64,000 nt of DNA. Source: a bacterium (GTDB taxonomy: Bacteria; Joyebacterota; Joyebacteria; Joyebacterales; Joyebacteraceae). The notes beneath the pieces are model-generated. The model saw nothing but the letters and a program-made list of their open reading frames with translations. It was not told where the DNA came from and did no database searches. Made by a program: the position numbers and the translations under genes. Of the stretch, positions 1 through 10,490 are shown piece by piece; within the stretch, counting starts at the first letter, position 1; the number at the start of each line of letters is the position of its first letter. Location: NCBI GenBank assembly GCA_029990205.1, contig JAPEKQ010000012.1, positions 11,710-75,709 of the forward strand, read 5' to 3'.

Positions 1-20
1 TTGCGCTCGGGCTTGTCCAT
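1..20 (-). CDS. 5' end of a T-box-controlled gene, probably an aminoacyl-tRNA synthetase (partial)
   Basis: Only the first six codons are inside the window. On the minus strand an ATG at 20-18 is preceded by GAAAGGACACCCG, a good ribosome binding site, and reads M-D-K-P-E-R before the edge. The product cannot be recognised from six residues. The complete T-box leader directly upstream is the reason to expect an aminoacyl-tRNA synthetase or an amino-acid supply gene. The leader's likely GUC specifier suggests valS. This is inference from the leader, not from the protein. Confidence 0.5.
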
Positions 21-107
21 CGGGTGTCCTTTCGTGTGCGTGCTGTCGTGCGCAGGTGATATCTCACGTGTGTGCTCTGCGAGACGGCCGCGTGCACCGT
101 CCCGGAA

Positions 108-147
108 TACAAAGACCCTCTCGTTCCCACACAGGAACGAGAGGGTC
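108..147 (-). terminator. Intrinsic terminator of the T-box leader
   Basis: The minus strand has a perfect 14-bp stem: GACCCTCTCGTTCC (complement of 134-147) pairs with GGAACGAGAGGGTC (complement of 114-127) around a 6-base loop. The run TTTGTATT follows. It sits about 8 bases after the T-box sequence and about 90 bases before the start codon, the usual arrangement for terminator/antiterminator switching. Confidence 0.85.
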
Positions 148-418
148 TGGAGTTCCTCCCGCGGTACCATCCTGCTTCCGGCGTCGCGCGGCGGTTCAGG
201 GACTGGTGAACCATCCGCTGTCCGCGCGCGAGCCGGCGCTCGGTTGGGGCTGTCACGGGCCCACCCGTCCGGGTCTACTGTTCTCGGTTCAACCCGGCGG
301 CTCCGGAGCGACCTTCAGCCGACGCGACCCGGGACTCTCCCAGCCTCGGAGTCCCTCTCTCGTGAGCGCGTTCGACCTACTCCTCTCCCTCATCGCCTTT
401 GGTCCGCTATTCAGCTGT
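108..418 (-). promoter_or_regulatory. T-box riboswitch leader, probably tRNA-Val responsive
   Basis: Read on the minus strand, the leader starts near 418 with the Stem I region (GATGAGGGAGAGGAGTA, about 375-391). It continues through an AGAGAG-type distal stem (GGGACTC/GAGTCCC) and ends with the conserved T-box sequence AGGATGGTACCGCGGGAGG at 155-173. An intrinsic terminator at 111-147 follows. In a hand fold, helices ACGCG/CGCGT and GGUCG/CGGCU enclose an internal loop containing GAAGGUCG. The triplet GUC followed by a purine is the best specifier (valine); GGU (glycine) is the alternative. The antiterminator UGGU pairs with a tRNA end whose discriminator is A. That fits tRNA-Val and not bacterial tRNA-Gly, which normally has U73. 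T-box leaders sense uncharged tRNA and let transcription read through. Confidence 0.88.
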
Positions 419-420
419 CA

Positions 421-438
421 CTGACGCTGTCGCGTCAG
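421..438 (-). other. Inverted repeat immediately after groEL
   Basis: CTGACGC-TGTC-GCGTCAG is a perfect 7-bp hairpin starting directly after the groEL stop codon. No T-run follows on the minus strand, so it is at best a weak or factor-dependent terminator. It may instead shield the mRNA 3' end. Confidence 0.4.
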
Positions 439-2142
<1,704 letters not shown>

Positions 2143-2167
2143 TCACACATAGTGATTACGAACCTAT

Positions 2168-2196
2168 ATGATAGTCCGTCAGGGACGCCCGGGCAA
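2168..2196 (-). promoter_or_regulatory. Candidate housekeeping promoter of groEL
   Basis: The minus strand reads TTGCCC (complement of 2191-2196), then 17 bases, then TATCAT (complement of 2168-2173). They match the sigma-70 consensus at 4/6 and 5/6. Transcription would begin near 2161, giving a leader of about 70 bases. Confidence 0.55.
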
Positions 2197-2242
2197 CCTC
2201 AATCAGGGGGGCCTGGAGAGGGCTGGAAGCCCTGAGGGTAGG

Positions 2243-4150
2243 CTAGAACGCCTGCCCGATACCGAAGTAGAAGTGGGTGTTTCCGGTCTCCGTGACCGGA
2301 GCCACAGCGTCGAGACGGAACACCCAGATACCGAGGTAGTAGCGGACGCCGAGGCCGGCGCCCACGGAGAGACTGTCGAGGCGGATGGCGGAGTAGTCGT
2401 CGAAGACCTGGCCGGCGTCGACGATGGCGACCGCCCGGAACGGACCGGGGGCCGGAACGCGGAGCTCGGTGCGGAGCTCGACCAGTCCGCGCCCGCCTTT
2501 CGCATCGCCGTCGTCATCAACCGGGCCGAGCGAGTTCCAGTCGTACCCACGGATCGAGCCCTGCCCGCCCGCGAAGAACCGCTCGTTGACCGGAACATCG
2601 GCGCCATCATCCTGCGGGCGGATCCACCCCGTGCGCGCGGAGAGCGCAAGGATGCGCCCCTCTCGCACCTCCTTGAACCCGCGCCAGATGAGCTCCGTGC
2701 GGGTGAAATCGTTCGTGCCGCCAAGCAGCGAACTGGCCAGACGGAACTCGGCGCGCGTCAGCATCCCGCTGGATGCGTTGAGCACGTCATCGCGCGTGTC
2801 GTGTGTCGCCGCGACCATCACCTCCGTCGTGTAGTTCGTGCCGGGGTCTTCGTCTTCATCACTCACTTCGAGCACGACATTCCGCTCGAACTCGTAGCCG
2901 CCCTCGACCGACAGGAACTGCGACAGGTCCTTCCTGAGGAACGCGGTGCCGCGCTCGCTCTCGGCGGTGTATGCGTCCTCGTCACTGTAGTCGTACCCGA
3001 GCGTCATCTCACCGGTGAGCGGAAGCCCGATGAGCCAGTTGTCGCCGATCGTGACTCCGACATCGCGCGTCCGGTAGCTCACGCCGCCGCCCAGGGTCAT
3101 CCAGGTCGCATTGCCCTGAACGTTGCGGTTGGAGAACTCCGCGGTCGCTCCCGGACCATCGATGACCTCGTACCCCACGCTCGCCGAGAACTCGACGCTG
3201 CGCTGCTCGGAGACCCGGACGTCCATCGCGCGCTCGGTCCGACCGGTGTCCGTCCGCGCCGGCTCGATCCAGACCGCGTTGAAGAGCCCGGTGCTGTAGA
3301 GATTCGCCTGGCTCTCCCCCACCCGGTCAACATCGAACAGCTCCCCCGGCTCGAATGTCAGTTCACGCGCGATGACGAACTCACGTGTCTTGTCATCCCC
3401 GGAGATCCGGATCTCGGATATCGTCGCCTGTTCCCGCTCGACGATATCGTACCGGACGCTGACGGTCCGCTCGACGTCGTCGCGTTCGACGGTCTGCTCG
3501 ACGCGGGCATCAAGATACGAGTGTCTCGCGTAGTGCCCCAGCAGCTCCGCCCGGTCCTCCGCGAGCCGCGTCGTTCTGAACGGCTTCCCGTCCGTGACCG
3601 ACAGGAGCTCGCGGAGCTCCTCGGTCGTGAAGTCGCTGTTCCCCGCAATGGTCACATCGGTCACACGCCACCGCTCGCCCTCGTAGACCGACACGAGGAT
3701 CGTCACGGACGTCGAGTCGGCGTGGAACGCCACATCCTCGACGGACAGATCGGCCTCGAGGAACCCCTGGGTCGTATAGAAGAGCTCGAGCGTCGAGAGA
3801 TCCTGTTCGAAGACGTCAGGGTCGAATCGCGCCAGCCCGAACGTCGTACTCTCGGTCGTGGCCATGTACGGCTTGAGACGACCGGCCTCGAACGTCTCGT
3901 TGCCGACGAAGTTGATGGCGCGCAGCACCGGCCCGTCCCGCTCCGCCAGCGCGCGCCTGAGCGCGAGCATCTCCGCCGCACCGTAGTGCGCGACCGCCTG
4001 CGACGCGAGCAGCACGGTGAGCAGGAGCACGGCAGCCCAGACGGGTCGCCGCATCCTCGTGGAGATGCGCGCCATCCGGCCGGCATTGGCCGCGACACAC
4101 GGGTTCGCGCGCCTATTCAAACCGGAACCGGAACGTGAGACCGATGGCAT
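2243..4150 (-). CDS. tamA: Omp85-family outer-membrane assembly protein, TamA-like
   Basis: A 635-residue Omp85/BamA-superfamily protein. It has an N-terminal hydrophobic export segment, about three POTRA domains (roughly 75-340) and a C-terminal 16-strand-type 'surface antigen' barrel ending in Phe (GIGQAF), as outer-membrane barrels do. With TamB it would help insert or translocate outer-membrane proteins or move lipids between membranes. The start at 4150 has a strong ribosome binding site, AGGAAGG, and overlaps the end of tamB by 38 bases. A start at 4075 would place the signal peptide nearer the N terminus but has a poorer site. Pairing with tamB makes TamA more likely than BamA. Confidence 0.85.
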   Translation of the reverse strand: MPSVSRSGSGLNRRANPCVAANAGRMARISTRMRRPVWAAVLLLTVLLASQAVAHYGAAEMLALRRALAERDGPVLRAINFVGNETFEAGRLKPYMATTESTTFGLARFDPDVFEQDLSTLELFYTTQGFLEADLSVEDVAFHADSTSVTILVSVYEGERWRVTDVTIAGNSDFTTEELRELLSVTDGKPFRTTRLAEDRAELLGHYARHSYLDARVEQTVERDDVERTVSVRYDIVEREQATISEIRISGDDKTREFVIARELTFEPGELFDVDRVGESQANLYSTGLFNAVWIEPARTDTGRTERAMDVRVSEQRSVEFSASVGYEVIDGPGATAEFSNRNVQGNATWMTLGGGVSYRTRDVGVTIGDNWLIGLPLTGEMTLGYDYSDEDAYTAESERGTAFLRKDLSQFLSVEGGYEFERNVVLEVSDEDEDPGTNYTTEVMVAATHDTRDDVLNASSGMLTRAEFRLASSLLGGTNDFTRTELIWRGFKEVREGRILALSARTGWIRPQDDGADVPVNERFFAGGQGSIRGYDWNSLGPVDDDGDAKGGRGLVELRTELRVPAPGPFRAVAIVDAGQVFDDYSAIRLDSLSVGAGLGVRYYLGIWVFRLDAVAPVTETGNTHFYFGIGQAF

Positions 4151-7100
4151 GATTGCCTTCCTGATTCGCCTTCGTTTCGACCGACATCGTGTCGGTCAGA
4201 CGCCACGAGAGTCCGACGGTCTGACCGCTGAACCCTCCGAGGTCGGTTGTGTAATCGACGCTGAGGTTCCGCCCGAACCGCTTCCCGAGCGTGACCTGTG
4301 CGTCGTCGAGACTTCCCGCGTCCAGCGACTCCCCGCTGAGATCAACGGTGTCGAGCCTCAGCCAGCGCCTGGCCGTGGTCTCCGCAACGCCGAAGAGCCC
4401 GCCGACGAACGCAGACCGGGCGAGCGCGCCGAAGCTCTCTCCCGCCGACCCCGAGCTCCCGCCCGACGTCAGCGCACCCATCGTCTCTCCGAACGTCAAC
4501 AGCGCCACGACATCCGGCTCAGAGAGCGGCGGGACGCTCGTCAGTTCGGGGACCGTCTCGCCGACGAACCCCTGATACCGCACGGTGACGACGTACTCCT
4601 CGCCTGATGTGCTCTCCACCGTCGCCGTCCCCGCCACGTCGATCGACGGCACGCGCCGCCGGGGATCGGTGTAGAGCACGGAGAACTGCTCGACGATGAA
4701 CTCCTGCCCGAGGTACCAGAGACTGCCGCCGTCTGCGCTCACGCCGCCCGAGAGCGATGGCTCCGCAAGCGTCCCGCCGGCGCGGACACCGCCGGCGAGT
4801 TCCATCTCAGCGAGATTGCTCTCGACACTGACCGGCTCAACAATATCGGCGGTCACATCCAGATTGACACTCGCGAGCGGACCCGTCGTCGTCGGAACGA
4901 CGACGACCTGCGGCCGCCGCTGGAGCAGATCGGAGAGCCCTGCTTCATAGGTCACGGTCGCCTCATCGATGGTAAGGTGACCCTCCAGGAGCGACGAGGA
5001 AGGCACACCGGCCCACACCAGCGTTCCGCTCACCTGCGCGTCCATTATCTCCTTCACCGCGATCTCGGCCGCGTCGATGGCCACGTCCGCGCGGAATCCG
5101 CGACCCCCATCGCTGGTCCCCATCGTGCCGGTCGCCGAGACCGTCCCCGATCCGATGCGGGCGAATGCCGTTTCGAGCGTCGCGGTGCCCTCGGAACCCG
5201 ACAACCGCACTTCGATGTCACGGATCGCGTTCTCGAACGTTTCGAGATCGACCCGCGCGTCGTCGATGCTCACGACACCTTCGACATCGGGAGCCTCGGG
5301 TGCGCCTCTGAGATGCACGTCGGCATCGAGAACGCCCGTCAGCCGCTTGACCCCGGCCGGGAGTCCCTGTGTGCGATCGATGCGGAAACGGTCGGCCCGC
5401 ACGGTGATGTCCATCTCGCTGATGCCCGCGTGCAGACCGGGATGGAATGCGGGACCCTGTGCGCGCTGGAGCGGGACGACGCCGCTTGCGGTCATCACGC
5501 TGCTTCCAAGCGTGAGCGAGGCTCCCGTGAGCTCGAGCACGTACGGATCGGCCGCGCCGGAGCCACTGAGACCGTCAAACTGCATCCCGACGAGTGTCGG
5601 TTCCATAAGGTCCCAGGAGAACGTCAGCCGCGGTGCGGTGACGGTGCCCCCGACCACGGCGTCCGCCTTGAGCAGGCCTGTCACCGGCGGCTGCGCGCCC
5701 GGGATGAACGCGCGGGCGACGTGCGCGACATCGAGGTCGGTCGTGTTCGCCGCGAGCGCGAGTCTTCCGTCGGCATCGACGCTCCCCGAGATGTTGATCC
5801 GGCCGCCATCCTCCATCCCGAGCGCACGCTGTCTCCGCACGGCGACACTCAGTTCGTCCATCTCGACCGCGCCGCCGTGGATGAAGAAGCCGAACGGATC
5901 GGTCAGCGCGAAGGACACGAAACCCCATGCCGCCTCGAGCCCCTCGAACCGCCCCGCGCCGTTGACCGACCCGAGTGAGTCAGCCCGCCCGGTGACAAGC
6001 GCCGAGCCACTGAGCGTGAAGAGCTTCCTCCCGCGAACCTGCGGCAGGAACGCGGGACCGGCCTCGAACACGTAGCTCGAGCAGAGCACGGTCGCCGCGA
6101 ACTCCCGGTCGGTCTCGAGCGAGAACACGCTCGTTGTGTCGCTCGCGTAGGGAAGACTGCCGAGCGCGGTGATCCGCCCACCGGCCTCGCTCGTGCTGAC
6201 GAGTTCGAAGATGAGGTCGGCATCGTCGCTCTCGGCATCGATGGCGATATCACCTATGCGAACCCCGTCGGCGACGAGACCGTCCGCGACCAGCGTCGCA
6301 TCGAGTTCGATGGAGCCATCGCGCATCGCGAGATCACCGCTCCCGTGCACGATGCCGCGGATATCCGGACCCGCCGGACCCGTTCCCGCGACCGCGAGCA
6401 CGGAGTCCAGTCTGAGACTCTCGAGCGACGCGCTGACGTGCGTCCAACCGCTCGGCGAGAACACGCCATCGATGCCGGCCACGCCCGGTGTCCCCGCGAA
6501 CTCGAGACCACGGACGCGGACGGAGTCACGGGACGCCTCGATCACGGCCGGCGCAGTGAGATGGATACTCTCTCCGGCGGAGGCAAGCGAGAGCGCTGCC
6601 AGTTCCGCCGTCAGGTCGAACCCGCCGTCTGGCAGCGTCGCGAACGCAACCCTCCCGGTCGTGCTCCCGTCGAGTTCCACCGAACGCGTCGGAGAGACCG
6701 CGAAGTCGCCGGCGATGGCGAGCGAATCGAGCATCGCGTCGATCGCGAACGCGCCGTGCGCAAGAGCCCACGTCCCGGATGCGTCGCCCTCGAACATCGA
6801 GAACCGTCCGGCCAGATCGTCCGGATCACCGGCGGCGGTGACCGAAGCCGTTCCGATCGACACGGGACCGAACGCCAGGCTCTCCCCCTCGGCGCGCGCC
6901 GTGAGGACGAGCCCATCCATCGGAGCTGCGGACTCGACGACGGCGCGGAGGCTCCCCTCGATATCCGCCGTGACGATACCCGAGAGCGTGGTCGCGAGGT
7001 CGTCGATCTCCGCGACGGCGGACAGCGACTCCACGCCAGTTGTCGTCAACCCACCGCTGAAGACGGCGGTCGCATCGCGAGCCGCGAGGAATCCCGAGAA

Positions 7101-8423
7101 CGTGCCGCCACCGGCATCCGCATGAACGCGAGCGTCTCCGATGGCGGTTTCGGGACCGCTGTCGGGTCGAACGATGAGACCGTGACCCTCAGCATCGACC
7201 ACGGCGACCAGCGACGCGAGGTCCCCCGCGGCCATGTCGGCTTCGAACGTGACATCGACCGCACCGCGCACCGGTGTACCGGGCAGCGCGCCGATGTCGA
7301 CACCCGTGGCACGGCCGCTGCCTCGGAGGACCGGAGCAGCGCCCGCGAGCACGACCGAGCCGCGCGCCTCGGCGCTCCCGCTGAGCGCGTCGAACGCGAG
7401 GTGATCGATGGTGATGGTGTCAGCGGTCCCCGCGGCGTGGAGCGCCACGGTCCCAGCGGAGATCTCCGCGACCGTGACAGATGGCGAGGTGACGACGGTC
7501 GTCCACTCGAGGTCCGTCCAGCTGCCCTCGAGCGACCCGGACACGTCGAGCAGCCCTGATGACGCCGGAACCGCCGCTGCGGCCGCGACCAGAGGGATCA
7601 CCTCCCCCGCATCGACCCGTCCGTCGAGAATGAGTCGTAGCTCAGCTTCGGGTGAGATGGCCAGCGACCCGCCGGCATGGAGCTCGAGGGCCTCGCCGGC
7701 AGCTCGCACCTGCGGCGCCACGCTACCGTCGCCCGGTCCCGCCGCGAGCGTCAGGCTCTCCAGCTCCACGACATCAGCGAGCAGAAGCCCCGCCGCGGTC
7801 AGCCGCGCGTGGACCGTGTCGGTCAGTGTCGGATGTGTGACGGCGCCGGCGGCGGACAGACGGATATCGAGCTCGTCCTGATCGCCCGACGCCTCGACCT
7901 CGGAGAAGAGCACGTCCGTGTGCGTGCCGATCGCGTCGTTCGAGTAGCGAACCGTGACATCGGTGAGCCGCGCCTCCTCGAGCATCCACTCCATCGGCTC
8001 GCCTTCGTCGACGACCACCGTCGTGTCGCCCGACGCGAATCTCCCCCACCCGGCGAGCGCGCCATCGCCGCCAACGTCCAACGTGACGACCGCGCCGTCG
8101 ACCGCCAGTTCGTGGATGACGGGAGCGCCGCGTCTGAGAGACAGGAGATCGTAGTGTACGGTGAGTGAAGAGGCAGAGAAGAGAGGACCGGCGTCAGGAT
8201 CACCCTGCTCGGGATCATCGAGAGAGACGTCGGAGAGCACGAGTCGAGAGAGCGGTGAGCCGCTCATGGATGCGGCGCTGAGTTCGAGTCCCGTCCGCTG
8301 TCTTACGGCCCTCCGCGCCAGCGGCATGCCGACGCGCCAGCCGACCGGCGTCGCGATGACGAGCACCGCGAACACGACGATGGCGATGACGACGATCAGC
8401 GCGATCCTGGCACCGGTCCGCAT
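4113..8423 (-). CDS. tamB: TamB-like translocation and assembly module protein (DUF490)
   Basis: A 1436-residue protein with one N-terminal membrane anchor (about 8-29), a very long beta-rich middle of short repeats, and a C-terminal TamB/DUF490 domain. That domain's features include SVESNLAEMELAGG and a long final beta segment ending FRFRFE. TamB-family (AsmA-like) proteins form hydrophobic grooves spanning the periplasm and act with TamA in outer-membrane biogenesis or phospholipid transport. GGAG lies six bases before the ATG. Its 3' end overlaps the tamA start, so the two are translationally coupled. The length is close to the usual 1250-1500. Confidence 0.9.
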   Translation of the reverse strand: MRTGARIALIVVIAIVVFAVLVIATPVGWRVGMPLARRAVRQRTGLELSAASMSGSPLSRLVLSDVSLDDPEQGDPDAGPLFSASSLTVHYDLLSLRRGAPVIHELAVDGAVVTLDVGGDGALAGWGRFASGDTTVVVDEGEPMEWMLEEARLTDVTVRYSNDAIGTHTDVLFSEVEASGDQDELDIRLSAAGAVTHPTLTDTVHARLTAAGLLLADVVELESLTLAAGPGDGSVAPQVRAAGEALELHAGGSLAISPEAELRLILDGRVDAGEVIPLVAAAAAVPASSGLLDVSGSLEGSWTDLEWTTVVTSPSVTVAEISAGTVALHAAGTADTITIDHLAFDALSGSAEARGSVVLAGAAPVLRGSGRATGVDIGALPGTPVRGAVDVTFEADMAAGDLASLVAVVDAEGHGLIVRPDSGPETAIGDARVHADAGGGTFSGFLAARDATAVFSGGLTTTGVESLSAVAEIDDLATTLSGIVTADIEGSLRAVVESAAPMDGLVLTARAEGESLAFGPVSIGTASVTAAGDPDDLAGRFSMFEGDASGTWALAHGAFAIDAMLDSLAIAGDFAVSPTRSVELDGSTTGRVAFATLPDGGFDLTAELAALSLASAGESIHLTAPAVIEASRDSVRVRGLEFAGTPGVAGIDGVFSPSGWTHVSASLESLRLDSVLAVAGTGPAGPDIRGIVHGSGDLAMRDGSIELDATLVADGLVADGVRIGDIAIDAESDDADLIFELVSTSEAGGRITALGSLPYASDTTSVFSLETDREFAATVLCSSYVFEAGPAFLPQVRGRKLFTLSGSALVTGRADSLGSVNGAGRFEGLEAAWGFVSFALTDPFGFFIHGGAVEMDELSVAVRRQRALGMEDGGRINISGSVDADGRLALAANTTDLDVAHVARAFIPGAQPPVTGLLKADAVVGGTVTAPRLTFSWDLMEPTLVGMQFDGLSGSGAADPYVLELTGASLTLGSSVMTASGVVPLQRAQGPAFHPGLHAGISEMDITVRADRFRIDRTQGLPAGVKRLTGVLDADVHLRGAPEAPDVEGVVSIDDARVDLETFENAIRDIEVRLSGSEGTATLETAFARIGSGTVSATGTMGTSDGGRGFRADVAIDAAEIAVKEIMDAQVSGTLVWAGVPSSSLLEGHLTIDEATVTYEAGLSDLLQRRPQVVVVPTTTGPLASVNLDVTADIVEPVSVESNLAEMELAGGVRAGGTLAEPSLSGGVSADGGSLWYLGQEFIVEQFSVLYTDPRRRVPSIDVAGTATVESTSGEEYVVTVRYQGFVGETVPELTSVPPLSEPDVVALLTFGETMGALTSGGSSGSAGESFGALARSAFVGGLFGVAETTARRWLRLDTVDLSGESLDAGSLDDAQVTLGKRFGRNLSVDYTTDLGGFSGQTVGLSWRLTDTMSVETKANQEGNHAIGLTFRFRFE

Positions 8424-8483
8424 CCACGCTCCATGAGAAGGACCGCCAGAGCCTCCTGGCAGGGCAGCAATCCCGATACGTTG

Positions 8484-8512
8484 AGTCTATCACATGGAAG
8501 GGGCGCCGTCAG
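8484..8512 (-). promoter_or_regulatory. Candidate promoter of the tamB-tamA unit
   Basis: On the minus strand CTGACG (complement of 8507-8512) is followed after 17 bases by TAGACT (complement of 8484-8489), each 4/6 to consensus. The predicted transcript start near 8477 leaves a leader of about 54 bases. Confidence 0.45.
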
Positions 8513-8531
8513 GACGCCGGAAAGGATGCGG

Positions 8532-10490
8532 TCAGGGCGCCACAGAGACGGCCTGCTCGTCGATGTCGCCCGTGTCCAGATGGACGCGGAAGCGCACCGT
8601 GGAGGCCTCGGCCGGGATGGGCGTGAGTCCGGCGGCGTAGCCGATCTGGTTGGACATCACATCGCCCGCGGGAACGAGCGACGTCTTCTTCGAGTTCATC
8701 CAGTCGTCGGTGGTCCACTCGACCGTTCCGGCGCTGCCTGCCATGACGCGGAGGATCTGCCCGGCGCGAACCGACGCCGCCGGATCCTCGGCGCTCCAGA
8801 TGACGATGTCATCGGCGATCGGCTCGTCGAGCTCCGCGGGCGGCTCCTCGCCGAGACCGCGGTAGACGTCCTTGAGGTGCGCGCGGAAGATGTGGTCGAA
8901 CATCAGCTCACCACCGGTCGGCTGAACGAAGTCATCGCCGAACCACCAGAACCAGTCGCTCCCCTCGGCGCGGTAGATGGCCTCGTACGCCTCCGGGTGC
9001 GTCGTGGGTGTTGCTTCTGACGCGGCCAGATGCGCACGGACGCGACCAAGGAGCTCCCACGCCCGGTTCTCCTGCGGTGAGCCGACCCAGATATTGAGAT
9101 CGTTCCCGTCGGCCGAGCCCATCTCGTCGATCCAGCTGGCGCAGAAGAGCGGACGGACGGCCTCGAGACCAGCCGTCGGGTGCGGCTTGACGCCGCGGCG
9201 CCTGTTTCCGTCGAGATACTCGGAGAAGGTGACCGCGACGAGGTCCGGATCGTCATTGAGCCGCGCGTAGATGCCGCGAAGGAACGCCGTCCCACGATTG
9301 CGGTACGACCCCCACGCGTTCTCACCATCGAGGATGATCGACAACACGCGTTCGCTGCGGTCCTCGACCGTGTCGGCGTATCCGTGCCGTACCCACATCA
9401 GGAAGTCGTCGGCGGCGCGATCGTAGTCGGCATAGCCCTGCATCGTGAACCCGATGTCATCGGAGAGCTTGGTGTGGCGGAAGAAGGCCGCCACCTCGCG
9501 CTCGTCCTCACCGATGCGATACGGCTGGGCGAGCACCTCGGGATCCTCGACCTGGTAGCCCCACTTCCCCGAACGTGCCAGCACACCCTGATCCGTGGCG
9601 ACCCACGAGAGCCCAGCGTCCGCGAAGAGCCCCGCCACGTGCTGCCCGACGGACCCCTCGGACGGCCACATCCCCCTCGGTGCGCGGCCGAACTTCTCCT
9701 CGTAGAACGCAACGGCCTTCTGGATCTGCGCGGCCGCGTCCTCGGGATGACTGAACCGCTCAGGCAGCGAGCAGCCCGGCGCGTCGATCGTCGCGAAATC
9801 GGTGTCGGCGACGAGCGGAAGGATCGGATGGTAGAACGGCGTCACGGAGATCTCGAGCTGCCCCGCCTCCATCATCTGCCGATGAAGCGGCAGGACCGCG
9901 CGCATGATCTTGTACTGCTCGTCGAGCACGTGCTTCACATCGTCCTGCGAGAAGCGGACGGCCTTCTTCACGAGCCGCGAGATGTCGACGGTCTCGCCGG
10001 TGACGAGTTCCATCGGCTCGTGATGCGCGTCCGTCGGGAACCACGCGAGATTGAACCAGACCTTGAGGTCGGTGATGTCCTCATCCGTGAACGTCCCACG
10101 CGCGCGGCGGATGTTCAGCAGCCGCGAGTACGCCGGGTGGATCGTGATCTCATTCTCCCAGCTCGCGTCGAAGAACCGCGCGATGATGAAATCGCGCTCC
10201 GCATCCGTCAGCTCCGACGTCGGCTTGAGCGCGAGCTCCTGCCACGCGTCGGTCGCGCCGCGGTCGGTGTAGTCCTCGAGCTGGACGATGAGCGATGGCA
10301 CGAGGTTGATCGTCACGTGGACGTTCGGGTAGTCCTGCACCATCGCCGCCATCGCGTAGTAGTCGCGGACGGCATGGAGCCTCACCCACGGCAGCATGTA
10401 CGACCCTCGCGGGTCGCCGTCCTGGCGCGCGCGGTACATCGGCTGATGCTGGTGCCAGAGTATGGCGATGGGAAGGCGCGGCTTGCTCAC
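8532..10490 (-). CDS. GH57 glycoside hydrolase (alpha-amylase/glucanotransferase type)
   Basis: A 652-residue cytosolic GH57 enzyme of the amylase/amylopullulanase-like group, acting on alpha-1,4 glucans such as glycogen. Visible marks are the N-terminal HQHQPMY strand, the nucleophile region MWPSEGSV (Glu), and the acid/base region ILDGENAWGSY (Asp). The tail (about 560-652) appears to be a beta-rich domain of its own. The chosen start is GTG at 10490, which gives V-S-K-P-R-L-P. It overlaps the stop of the preceding branching-enzyme gene as GTGA, with GAGG about 10 bases upstream; a longer reading frame to 10568 would overlap that gene extensively. The partner gene suggests a joint role in glycogen synthesis or turnover. 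The exact substrate is uncertain. Confidence 0.88.
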   Translation of the reverse strand: MSKPRLPIAILWHQHQPMYRARQDGDPRGSYMLPWVRLHAVRDYYAMAAMVQDYPNVHVTINLVPSLIVQLEDYTDRGATDAWQELALKPTSELTDAERDFIIARFFDASWENEITIHPAYSRLLNIRRARGTFTDEDITDLKVWFNLAWFPTDAHHEPMELVTGETVDISRLVKKAVRFSQDDVKHVLDEQYKIMRAVLPLHRQMMEAGQLEISVTPFYHPILPLVADTDFATIDAPGCSLPERFSHPEDAAAQIQKAVAFYEEKFGRAPRGMWPSEGSVGQHVAGLFADAGLSWVATDQGVLARSGKWGYQVEDPEVLAQPYRIGEDEREVAAFFRHTKLSDDIGFTMQGYADYDRAADDFLMWVRHGYADTVEDRSERVLSIILDGENAWGSYRNRGTAFLRGIYARLNDDPDLVAVTFSEYLDGNRRRGVKPHPTAGLEAVRPLFCASWIDEMGSADGNDLNIWVGSPQENRAWELLGRVRAHLAASEATPTTHPEAYEAIYRAEGSDWFWWFGDDFVQPTGGELMFDHIFRAHLKDVYRGLGEEPPAELDEPIADDIVIWSAEDPAASVRAGQILRVMAGSAGTVEWTTDDWMNSKKTSLVPAGDVMSNQIGYAAGLTPIPAEASTVRFRVHLDTGDIDEQAVSVAP

